NCBI GenBank assembly: GCA_000697335.1
Contig: JNEM01016841.1
Coordinates: 1-16,374, forward strand
Length of the DNA: 16,374 nucleotides
Source of the DNA: Conidiobolus incongruus B7586
Taxonomy: Eukaryota > Entomophthoromycota > Entomophthoromycetes > Entomophthorales > Conidiobolaceae
Reading direction: 5' to 3'
Positions 1 through 10,589 of this stretch are shown piece after piece. Position 1 is the stretch's first letter; each line of letters begins with the position of its first letter. The notes beneath the pieces were generated by a model. The model was not told the origin of the DNA. It did no database searches and worked only from the letters and a program-made list of their open reading frames with translations. The translations under genes and the position numbers were made by a program.

Positions 1-707
1 ATATAATTGATATTATTAAAACATTTTAATTATTTTATATAATAATTATAAAATACTTCAAATTTTAGCTTTAATAATTTTTTTAATTAAATATAATTAG
101 GAAAACCTATTATATTTAATATATTCCCTATATTAAAGTATATATGGTTATAATTGCTTTATATTATTAAAATATATATTTATAATAAATAAAATTTTTT
201 CAAATATATTTAATTGGTTTAAATATCAAATTTTAATCACTAATAAAAAAAATTATTTTTTAGATATTAAAAGTTTTTTAAGAATATATCAAAAAGGTAT
301 TGAGTGTAAAAAAGAATAATAGTTTTATATTTATATATATGTTTGTCAGCTATATAATAAAAATCTAATTATTTAAGATTTAGAGTAATGTATTTTATTT
401 TTATTAATTTTAATAATCATAGTTTTCAAAAATGAATGAATTCACAGATTTTTTAAAAACTTATATTATATCAATAATCAGAAGTTTCAAATATAATAAG
501 AATAAATTTTATAAAATCTATAATTAGTTACTTATAAAGAAATATATTATATATTTATAGATTTGAAAATAAATAAAATGACAAATATGAGAATATTTTG
601 TTTATAATTGGATTTTTTATTTTTTTTATCAAATATTTTTGTAATTTTTGATTTGATTAAAGAATAGATAAGAAAATTGTTAATTATGAAATTTATTGGA
701 TATTCAG

Positions 708-731
708 CAATAATTCAATAATTCAATAATT
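708..731. repeat. Short tandem repeat, 3 x 8 bp
   Basis: Three perfect consecutive copies of CAATAATT occupy 708-715, 716-723 and 724-731. It is a small microsatellite-like repeat in AT-rich spacer. No function is suggested. Confidence 0.85.
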
Positions 732-1133
732 ACTTGAATTAAATTTATTTTTAAAAATTGAAATATAAATTGAATTTTTGGACAATTTTTAACTAGTTAA
801 TTTGATTCAGTTTGATTAATAATTAATGTATTAGTTTTAAATTTATTTTCTATTGTATTTTGTATTAATTCTTAGAATAAATAAGGTTCTAACAATGAAT
901 ATTTTATTAGCTTACCACGTTCCAATTCATTTTTTTATATTTTTAATAATTTATCCAAAATCAGAAAATTTGTTTATTGTTCAAATGCCAATGCAGCAAA
1001 AAGTCCTTTGAAATAAAGTTATATTAATCAGGATTCCAGGCATAACTATTGTATATTGGCTAAATCATATAAGGTATTATTTATATTGCTTGCGCCATTT
1101 TAAATGATCTCAATTTATTACAATGCTAAATAA

Positions 1134-1322
1134 GTGTTACTATTCAATTTTGATAGAATAGGATTCATTAATACGAAAAACTATGAAACAAAAAGGTTTA
1201 TTGAAAAATGTATCAATCTTATCAACAATGTGATAGAGAATGACAAATCACATGACATATTTTATATTATGTTTATTTTTATAGTTATTGCTAATTGTTA
1301 TCACAATATAAATTTTTTTTGA
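1134..1322 (+). pseudogene. Possible relic of a GIY-YIG nuclease tail from a retroelement
   Basis: A 62-codon open stretch encodes a segment with FNFDRIGFIN, then KNYETKRFIEKC, then a IN-rich stretch. The spacing F-x-F-D/E, a hydrophobic pair, N-Y-x-x-K-R-F-I-E resembles, from memory, the C-terminal part of GIY-YIG endonuclease domains attached to Penelope-like and some LINE retroelements. G/C-ending codons such as ACG, AGG, TTC, AAC and GAC stand out from the surrounding sequence, which suggests former coding. No start context, reverse transcriptase, ends or target-site duplication are visible, so at most this is a small dead fragment. It may equally be a chance open frame. Confidence 0.25.
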
Positions 1323-3602
1323 ATTAATATTTTTTTAATTCAAATATAGCAAATTTCATATTTTGCAACAATTAACTTGATATCTATATTTGATAAAAAA
1401 ATTACTAAATTTATCCAAATTTTGGGTAGTATTAAACCGTTCAAATGACTAAATATTGATTAAATCATGCAAAAAAAATTTGGAATCAATATTAAATTTA
1501 ACAAAAAATTTCGAGTAATACAAATCCAATAAATATTCAAAAAGGGTAAAAATTGTCCAATAAATTGTTTTTCCAGAAAATTGGCTATATTTATATATTA
1601 GAGAGATATTATTAGTTCCAATAATTTTGTTATAGATCAAAGTCGGAACTTTTATTAGTAGTATGAATTTTACTTTTATTGGTATTAATGAAAAATTATG
1701 GAAATTTTGTAAGAGATACTGGAATTATCAAATTATTTTAATGTTATAATTTTACTTTTGATTCAATTTTAAAATTTTGATAATAAATTATATAAAATAT
1801 AGGAAAATCAAAATATAATAATATAGATATAAATAATGGATAATAAAATTATTTTCATCATTAATTTATAAATCATAATCTAGGATAAATTGTAAATATA
1901 ATTTAGTTTCAATTAATATAAAAAATTTAATTGTAATTTTATTTTTAAAATATTTGGATGGTATTTATCAATTTAAAAATATAATTTGAAATGATTTAAT
2001 TATGAATTCAAAAAGTTACTATAATGATATAATAATTATATATTTTAAAGTTTTTAAATTGATGACAATTATTTATAAATTAATTGATTTACAATTAAAG
2101 GATTTTTTTAAGTACTGTAAAATGAATGCTTTTGAGTATTTTATTCAAATATATGAATAACTAAATTAAATCATTTTGAATAAAGTTTAATTTCTCTGCA
2201 TCATGATATAGATATATATTATATTGTTATTGCATAATAAATATATAAGATAACAATATCTATTATACTAAATATTAAAACTATTTTATTATACCACCAT
2301 ATATTTATAGCATTATTTTTTAAAATTAAACTATATGAGAAAATTTAAATTTTATTTATCAATTAAATTTTATCAAAAAATTCCTATATTCATAATAATA
2401 TATTTAAATATCAAAATTTGGGTTGATCAAGCATATTAGAAAAATTATTCAAATAACAAATTTGATAATTATACCAAAAGCTTGATAATAGTGACTTCTT
2501 GGTATATAATAAAATTATGTTTTGTAAATATATTATGAACTTGTAAACATTATTGGAATCACTAATTTATTCATTTAATTTTCAAAATATTTTTAAATAA
2601 AACATCGGTAAATTTATTTAATGTTAAATCTACATTTATCAAATTTTATTCAATATGTAAACTATTAAAATAATTTATATATCAGATAATTATTTGTATA
2701 TGATCGTATATGATCCAAGTTAAATATTTGTTTGAAATATTTATTAGTTGATGAAATTTTATTAATAGCAATACAAGAATTACTTCTATCAAGAATATAT
2801 ACCAATATTATTATTCGTAATAATTATAAATTAGATTTTTATGTTACAAATTATTAAATAATTTTTTAATTTAAAATACTATTACCTATAAAATAGAATT
2901 TGTTAATATAAAAATTTCAAATTGATATAATAAAGGTGTTAATATAATTTGTGAGAATTATTTATCAGATTTTCTTATAATATTCTATAAAATCAATATA
3001 ATATTACATAATTTGAATAATTATGATTATATTAAATGAATATTATTGGAGTAAAATATTTTAAAAAATATATTAGGGAAAAAGATAAATATCATCTCAA
3101 CAAAGTCGTTTTTAAAATAAAGGCTATTAAACTAACATATTTTTTTTATTAATTCAATTTTTATTTTTCGAAATCTTTTTGTAAACTATATCTATGTTTA
3201 AATATTTGTAAATCCTGATATTGAATAATATTCTCCTTTCCTTAATATATTTGAACTAACTGAAAATTTAAAAGAGTAAACTTATTCTTTATCGCATATA
3301 ATAGGTTAACATAATTCACTAGTTACAAAAAAGGGATTATAAGTACACTATTGAATAATGTGAACAAAAAATCAGATAATTCAATATATCTTATAGTCAA
3401 TAAATTCCCTTTTTAATTTAACAATAATATTATGACATCACCAAACCCATAAATAAAATAAAATTTAAATAAAATGATAAATAATAAAAATACCCAATCC
3501 CTTATTTTAAATTTAATTAAATCAACAAATTATTCACATTAAAATAATTATAACTACTCCTTAAAAATTTAAAAATTTAAATTTTAATATTAAAATTTGA
3601 AT

Positions 3603-6600
3603 ATGTCTTTAAGACCTAAAAAAACTTCATTTTCACCAGTATATAAACAAATTGAAGATTATTTAAACCAGCTTTATTTTTATCAAAAATGTCAAGTTCA
3701 AAGTATTAAAATATATCAGTAAGTTCATTTTAATATTATAAAAATAATTATATAACATATTTTATAGAGCAGTTTATGATTTATGTAATTCTTATCCTAA
3801 AGCTTATGATGACAGATTATATAAAAATTTAATTAAATATTTTAAAAATTATTCTCAATTAATTAAAAGAGTAAATAATATAATAATTAAAAATTTTTTT
3901 AATAAATATATTTTAATTAAATTGATTTTTTTTTCTTTTCACTATTTTAATTTAATTAGAAATTAATTGAATCGAATACAGAAATGATATCAGTGTACTC
4001 TGAGGAATGGAATAAATTTCATATGCTAACGAAGTATGTTGATTCTTTGTTCGCTTACTTAAATAAGTCGATAGTCGCACCCAGGCTCGCGGGGGATGAA
4101 GATGACGAATTGAAATTGCACGGTAATCCCGATCTAAACGACCATCAAAATAACTGGAATCATCTTAATCAAGATCTTGATGATTCTGAGGGAAGGGAAA
4201 TACCACTTGGGCCAATTTATGGTTATGACAGGATGTCCATTTTAAAGGTTGTTTATATTATTCGATATTTTTAATATTTATATCTAACCCTCTTGGTTAG
4301 CTATCGCACTTAATTTGGAAAGAAGAGATTATTTTAAGTATTGAAAAGAACGATCAAAATCAATTAATGAAAACTGTCTTCCGAATTATTGAGGAACATC
4401 GCAATCTCAAACTAGTTAACCTTCAACCCATTTGGGAGCTGAATCAATCATTGATTCTCATGGAAAACTGTAATACTGATGAACTTGAACTCGATGACTT
4501 AGAACTTTACAAAAACCAATTCGAATTACCATTCATGACGGCCACTCATCACTATTATAAGAGACAAGCTGCTGGCTTTATATCTGAATGTGATATGCAT
4601 CAATTCATGATTAAGGTATTTTTTCAATTTATTAAATTATTACGTAATAAGTTAATATATTTCAATTTAGGCACTTGAAAGGATTGAATTTGAAGAGGCA
4701 TTAATTAAAAAAATCTGTCACGAATCTTCGTTCAAAAAGGTAATTAATATTTATCAGCGATTTATAATGTATATTTAACACTTAATTTAGGCAATTCATC
4801 CAGTAGATACTGAATTAATTATACATTATAATGATCAATTAAATGCAGCTTTTGATCAGTTTTTGGTCAATCATCAATTTGAACGTAATTTAATAATAAT
4901 ACACACTAATTGTAACAATCATTAATGTTTATTTTTAGAATGTACTTTAGCATATAAGCTATTTAATCGCATTCCCAATGGAATTAATTCAATTTTGAAA
5001 ATATTTGAAGATTATGTGGTTAAAATTGGATCGGAAGCTATTCATGAATTTGAACAAGGCCCAAACAAAGTAAATTATTTAATTTTTATTTAAGAAATTA
5101 TTATTGAAATTAAAAAACCCAGGATCCAAGAATTTATGTGGAACTTCTTTTGAACACTCATACTAAATTTATGTCCATTACGAATAATGTATTTTTAAAT
5201 GACCCTCAGTTCGTTGCAGCTGTTGATAAAGCTTTCAGAAGAATCATTAACGCTCCCCGCGATCCAAAGGGTATACCTTATGGTCAGCCACCAGAAATGC
5301 TTGCCAAATATGCCGACTTAATGCTAAAGAAGGGTGTTAAACCTTTAACCAATAGTCAACCAACCACCAGTACCAACTCCAATCCTACAGAAATTAACGA
5401 TACCGATCCCGAGTTAAAATTATCAAATATGGTAAATTCACCAAATATCCTACAAGTTCGTTACTAATTGCCAAAAATTATATAGATCGTATTATTCAAA
5501 TATATTGATGATAAAGATATGTTTCAAAAGTTTTATTCTCGACTCCTTGCAAAGCGACTTATTCATGGCCTATCAGTTTCAGAGGATCAGGAATCTTTAA
5601 TGGTTTCAAAATTAAAGACGGAATGTGGACCTGAGTACACCACAGTGTTGCAGAGAATGATTACCGATTTAGCTATTAATAGCGATTTAAATCAATTATA
5701 TAAGACATATTTGAGTTCTATTGAAACGAATCAGCCAGGTATATATCAACATTACTCTAATTCGCATTGGCTACATTAACTTGTATATTTTTAGCCGTTT
5801 CAACTAATTTTATGATTTTGACAACGGGTGCATGGCCTATTAATAATTCATCCTCTCAAATTGTAAATCAAAGGAATGAATTTAGAGTACCTGATATTGT
5901 AAGTATTTACAATTCGCTGCTTAGGATAAATTTCATTTTGTTAATTATTTGTTTAGCTCAACTCTAGTATTTCAATGTTTCAAACATATTATCATTCACA
6001 ACACACAGGTAGAAAGTTGAATTGGCTATGGCATTTATGTAAAGGTATTATTTGTTATATATAATAGATTTATCCAAATTGATCATTTTTGGATTTTTTA
6101 GGAGATTTAACCTTAAATTATTTGCCTAAAAAATACGAATTGAACTGCTCTCTCTACCAACTTAGTGTTCTTTATTGTTTCAATGAATCCGACACTTTAA
6201 CACTTGAACAGATTCAGACTCAAATACAGCTTCCGATGAATGATATTATAAATATTTTAAAGTCACTCATCGACAACAAATTATTGATCTCAATTGAGAG
6301 TCCATTAGATATCAACCTCAGTTTGAATCAAAAATTTTCGCTTAATATGAATTATAATAACAAAAGATTTAAATTAAAATTAGTTCAATTTAATCAAACT
6401 GAAATTCAGATGGAAGATAAAGAGACTGTTAAGAAAGTTGAAGAAGATAGAAAATTATATCTACAGGTACGATTTTGATTGGGTTATTAAATATTTTATT
6501 AATTCCATTTTAGTCTGTAATTGTAAGGATAATGAAGTCTAGAAAACTTTTAACTCATACTCAATTGGTTCAAGAAATTTTCCAACTAACACAAAGTCAA

Positions 6601-6708
6601 TTTAAACCTTCTGTCCCTTTTATCAAGCAGACTATTGAATCTCTTATCGATAAACAATATATGGAGAGATCTGAGTCTAATAGAGACTGCTATGCTTACT
6701 TGGCTTAA
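3603..6708 (+). CDS. Cullin, cullin-1/cullin-2 type, 13 exons, 809 aa
   Basis: Scaffold of a cullin-RING E3 ubiquitin ligase: the N-terminal cullin repeats bind a SKP1- or elongin-C-type adaptor, and the C-terminal domain binds RBX1 and is activated by NEDD8. Exons, all GT-AG: 3603-3718, 3768-3870, 3960-4247, 4301-4615, 4671-4739, 4791-4884, 4939-5069, 5123-5431, 5486-5738, 5795-5898, 5957-6044, 6102-6466, 6514-6708. They join in one frame. Landmarks: the start of the cullin homology domain at about residues 476-510 ([20 protein letters not shown], then AKRLIHG), the [13 protein letters not shown] segment near 612-624, and the winged-helix end IVRIMK with the predicted NEDD8 acceptor at Lys753, ending CYAYLA. 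The length is slightly above the usual 745-780 because of an acidic insert at about 113-155 and an S/T/N/P-rich loop at about 445-470. The start is chosen for the MSLRP opening (animal CUL2 begins MSLKP) and an in-frame upstream TAA. Features of both CUL1 and CUL2 are present, so the paralogue is unsettled. Intron 3 has an atypical donor, GTTGTT. Confidence 0.95.
4284..4300 (+). promoter_or_regulatory. Hairpin over branch site and 3' splice site, cullin intron 3
   Basis: CTAACC (4284-4289) is the exact reverse complement of GGTTAG (4295-4300), separated by the 5-nt loop CTCTT. The left arm contains the branch-site-like CTAAC and the right arm is the 3' splice site itself, so folding would hide both signals. 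The same 53-nt intron has the weakest donor of the gene, GTTGTT. Reading through the intron would end the protein after eight extra residues (about 177 aa). A role in regulated splicing is inferred only. Confidence 0.4.
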
Positions 6709-7479
6709 ACTGGGGTTTTTAGTTAATTTAAGTCTTCTAGATCCTATACAGCTATTAATATTAAATTAAATGGTAATATATATTATTCGTTTTGAATCTA
6801 TAATGATTGCAAAATGTCAATAATTTGGTGGGAAATTTATCATATATTTAATAAAGTTGAATATTTTATGTTAAATATACACTTGGTAAATTTTACTGTT
6901 TAATATATATCGTGATTATCATTTTGAATAAACATTCTCATCGTTTCAATAATTGACATAAAAATCAGGTATAAAATTTAATTGACTACAGTTGCTTCTG
7001 AGCGTAAATTAATTGTTAAATCAATTATATAAAATTGATTAAGAAAAGTATGCATTAATAGGAATAACAGTGTATAATGAAATTGATTAACTTGGCACCG
7101 AATAAGAGAATATTAGCTAAAAGTGCTCATATAATTGGAAGACAATCTATTGAATGTGATAAATAAAAATAATATAATTGAAAAATTAATATTTAACCTT
7201 GCTCTAAATGAGAAGTTGAATATATAAAAATAGATACCAGATTGGATTCAGATCAAAGAAGGATTTCCTGTCCTAATAAATAATGGAATTATAAATTAAT
7301 GATAATAAAATGAATACCACTATAACTATTCACATTAAAATCATCTAAATTGAAAATTAAAAACAATTAAAAATTAGTATGGAATTATTTTACTACAAAT
7401 AATGTTTAGACAGCGACATAATAAAAGATAAAATACGAAATCGATGGCAATTCAATAAGGAATCTAAAAAATGATCGTG
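6709..7479. other. Convergent 3' spacer between cullin and RBM39
   Basis: This 771 bp lies between two gene 3' ends. A possible poly(A) signal for the cullin, AATAAA, lies at 6850-6855, though such hexamers are common in this AT-rich sequence. A 29-codon open frame at 7077-7166 and a mixed-composition patch at about 7200-7280 match nothing I recognise. They are probably untranslated-region sequence. Confidence 0.6.
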
Positions 7480-9504
7480 TTAGAGTGAAGCAGCCTTAGG
7501 GAATTGAACATCATATAATTTTTCAGGTATAAAATCAGCGACAACTTGGCGACCACCAAACCAACGTCCATTCAACGCTTTGACGGCTTTTTCAGCTGAG
7601 GCAACCTGAGAGAATTTTAGGTAAATGTCACCCTAAGATCGTTAGTAAAAATAATTTGAATTTATAAATTGAAGCATGCTTACTGCAGAGTTTCGTTCAA
7701 CCTGAATATGAACGACAGTGCCATAAGCTCTACATTCGTCAACAACATCTTCCTCAAGTTCTTTGACCCAGTTGGGCGAGGTTTCTCTAAATTAAGATTA
7801 GAAATTGATTTGAAATATACATTTTGATCTAACTTACTCATCGGGATTAAACATGTTTTTCAGAATGATTGATCTAGATGAAGCTAATACTGCATTTGAT
7901 GGTCTGGCAGGACTATTAAATAAGAAGTTAATAATATATAAATGAAGAAATAAATGTGGTAATAGGTTACCTTCTAGATTGGTGTGAAAGATAAATAGAT
8001 TCGTCTTCTTGTCTAGCTAATTTTTGCATTAATTCAGTTCTAGATTGAGAGGTTAAAGCAAATCCAGGATTATCTAAAAAATTAATTATATATGTTTAGG
8101 TATATGTTATGTCGATATAAATTGGACTTACCAGTATCATCCAAACTAATATTAGGCAAAGAACTCTTTTGGGTGACTAATCCTACTCGAATCTAAATCA
8201 AATAGATTAGTAAAATACGAAAAATAAAGACAGTTCAAAAGGACTCACAGGTCTACCGTTAAGTTGTTGACCATTCATCTGTTCTAAAGCTTTCTTAGCA
8301 TCGTCACCATTCTTGAATCTAAAACCAATTAGTAAACAATATTTAATGAGAAAATATTATTCACTTACTGAACAAATCCAAAACCTCGAGATCTTCCAGT
8401 TTCGGGATCTTTATGTAAATTAACAAATTCAATGGGACCAAATGGTTCAAACACACGTTTAAGATCATCTTCTGAAACGTTGAAATGGACAGAACCTACA
8501 TAAAGACGGTGGTAAGGAATATCGTTACCAGCTTGTTCTCGACTAAAATAAGAAAATTAATAAATTATTATATTGTAAGTAAAATATAATAATTACGCGT
8601 ATTGTTCCGAGGTCATGCCAATCCTATTCTTTTCAGCTTCTGTATGTTCAACAATAATAGGAATTCCCAGTAATTTTTGTCCAGTTAAACCGATAGCAGC
8701 TGGAACGGAATTACGATCGTAGAACTCAATATATCCAACTCTAAGATTAAAATTAGTTAAATCATAAAAGTATAATTAAAATGAAAAGTACCCTTTGGAT
8801 CTTCCTGTATTACGATCTGATACGATTTTAGCTTCTCGGACTTTACCAACTTTGGAGAAGAAATGATGCAATTCTCTCTGTTTTAAACGAGCTGCTAATT
8901 GTTGGACAAATACAGTACGTTGATCGCGGTCGTATTCACTTACTTCAGGAGAGGGAGAACGAGGTCTTCTATATAAATATGTAAATTAAGTAAAGAAATA
9001 CTGAAAGGGTTGTAATTTACCTTCTAGGACTGCGTGATCTAGAGCGTTCGTAGCGACGAGAGTATTCGCGACTTCTATGGCGGCGGGAGTATCTTTCGCT
9101 CGATTGAGAGCGAGAGCGAGAACGGTAATGTCTACTACGGTCACTATATCTATCCCTATATCTGTCTCTGCTGCGGTCGCGATATCTGCTTCTGGAGTCG
9201 TCTCTATGCCTTCTTCTAGATTCAGAATCTCTAGAGCGATCTTTGCTCCTTCTACAGTTCAAACGAAAAGTTATTACCAAAATTTTAATAAATTAGTATA
9301 AATATTTACTCTCTTTTAGGGGAAGGGCTACGAGAAACTCTACGTAAAAGATGTGGAGACTGAGGGGTAGAATTTTTAGAATGGTTACTATCGTTATTCT
9401 TCTAAATAAAATTGCATTAGAAAATTATATAAATTGGATTTAAATTGAAAAATTACTTGGAATGGAGCTTCTAGAAGAGCTTCAACATCTAAATCGTCAT
9501 TCAT
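7480..9504 (-). CDS. RBM39/Rsd1-like splicing factor (RS domain, RRM1, RRM2, UHM), 12 exons, 476 aa
   Basis: Nuclear SR-like RNA-binding protein that couples U2AF/U2 snRNP recruitment to 3' splice-site choice. Exons in reading order (minus strand): 9504-9457, 9401-9310, 9251-9021, 8968-8792, 8740-8597, 8542-8369, 8318-8249, 8192-8132, 8073-7971, 7912-7838, 7786-7684, 7632-7480. They sum to 477 codons without a frame break. The N-terminus [15 protein letters not shown] matches the human RBM39 opening MADDIDIEAMLEAPY. The RS-rich domain covers about 40-130. RRM1 covers about 141-217 ([32 protein letters not shown]). RRM2 covers about 243-318 ([28 protein letters not shown]). A C-terminal U2AF-homology motif covers about 382-460, with [10 protein letters not shown] and the diagnostic R-W-F at 449-451. 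The protein is shorter than human RBM39 (about 530 aa) because the linker before the UHM is shorter. Introns are 50-58 nt, several with ACTAAY near the 3' end. It lies 1.1 kb from SAP18 on the same strand. Confidence 0.96.
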
Positions 9505-10589
9505 ATTATAATTTCAATATTTAATTGGAATAATAGTAATAATAATATAAAATTGTGATAGATATACTTTTTAAATTACAGTTACTTAAATTTATTATTT
9601 GGTGATTGAGATATAAAATTATGAATTTTTTTAGGTTTTCGCATAAATTAAACGATGAAGTGTGTAATTTAAATAGTTCGGGAATAAATATGGGATTTTT
9701 TTCATTTTTGTCATTTTGTTATCATGACAAATTAGTTTATCAATATAAATTCATAAAATTGTAGATTTTGAACTCATTGAACTAGTTGAAATAATTGAAT
9801 TATTCATTGTTTGTTGGATTTTATAGTGACAAAAGGAATTCATTATCAAAATAGTTTCAAATATTAAATATTAATTATCATTAATAAAGCTATTAAAAGT
9901 GTTATAAATATAATTTGATGAATCTTAGTAAATTCATTATATTTTTGCCTCTGACAATTATTTAAAATTGCACAAGATAAACATAACAATGACATATATT
10001 ATACATCCAAATGGACAATATTAATTAATGTGATTCAATGAAAATTGATATTTATAACTATAGTAATAAATGTCATCACACAGAAATCAAATCTAGTATA
10101 ATTATAATATATTATGCAACAAACTTATATCAATGTTCTAGGAGGATGTTATAATTCAAATAATATTTGATAAATACATCAATATATGAAAAGTAATCAA
10201 CGTCATTGATTTTAGAATTATGATATTTAATTTATATACATTTAGTGTTTATTTGATGAATTATGTAATATTTATTTGCATATTACAGTGCCAGTAAAAG
10301 TATCATAACATATTAAGGTTAAAATTGAAAGAAATTTCTTTGATTGTTCAAGCTGTCACAGATTTGATATTGGTTATAATTTAAATATAAAATATTAGAC
10401 ATTGTTTAATTTCAAATATAGTAAAAATTGGTGATTTTAGCTCGATAATTCTAACCGGATACGATTTATTCAGGTTACATCTTTAAATATTCTTAAATTT
10501 AGAATTTATTAAATGAACATTTACTAACCAATGTTTTACATTGATAAAATTGACGATGCCCCCAAAGTGGGATAAATATTCTAGCAAAT
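9505..10589. other. Spacer between SAP18 3' end and RBM39 5' end
   Basis: This AT-rich 1.1 kb should carry the RBM39 promoter (near 9505-9700) and the SAP18 3' flank (near 10400-10589). The only compositional oddity is a small G+C cluster at about 10559-10570, CCCCCAAAGTGGG, which can form a 4-bp stem (CCCA/TGGG) just downstream of the SAP18 stop. No gene or RNA was recognised. Confidence 0.6.

Larger units (their letters stand above)
1..3602. other. AT-rich spacer without a recognisable gene
   Basis: This 3.6 kb stretch is extremely A+T-rich, with stop codons frequent in all frames, many A/T runs and no long open frame. I found no tRNA boxes, rRNA-like sequence or spliced gene in it. The only stretch with mixed, coding-like composition is about 955-1320, listed separately. 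The last part contains the cullin 5' flank: short AAATTT-type palindromic runs at about 3560-3600, and an in-frame TAA at 3591-3593 just before the cullin ATG. The region could hold promoter elements or non-coding RNA that cannot be recognised by eye. Confidence 0.7.

Noticed and set aside
1449-1640. 63-codon minus-strand open frame
   Set aside because: Composed of AT-rich codons giving Ile/Tyr/Phe/Lys/Asn, as expected from random AT-rich DNA; no motif.
1-3602. Possible organelle (mitochondrial) or centromeric sequence because of the extreme AT content
   Set aside because: No mitochondrial genes or long satellite arrays are visible, and the same composition continues between ordinary nuclear genes.
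5767-5967. Open frame spanning cullin exon 10 with apparent extra hydrophobic ends
   Set aside because: It runs through introns 9 and 10. Only 5795-5898 is coding, as shown by in-frame splice sites and the GAWPI motif.
5962-5967. Alternative cullin exon 11 acceptor at CTCTAG
   Set aside because: It breaks the reading frame; the acceptor ending at 5956 gives the conserved [19 protein letters not shown] segment.
7077-7166. 29-codon open frame in the cullin-RBM39 spacer
   Set aside because: Slightly more varied codons than the surroundings, but too short and without recognisable similarity; probably untranslated-region sequence.
9077-9301. Open frame on the + strand opposite the RBM39 RS-rich exon
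   Set aside because: It is the antisense shadow of repetitive Arg/Ser codons. The minus-strand frame is fixed by splice junctions and family similarity.
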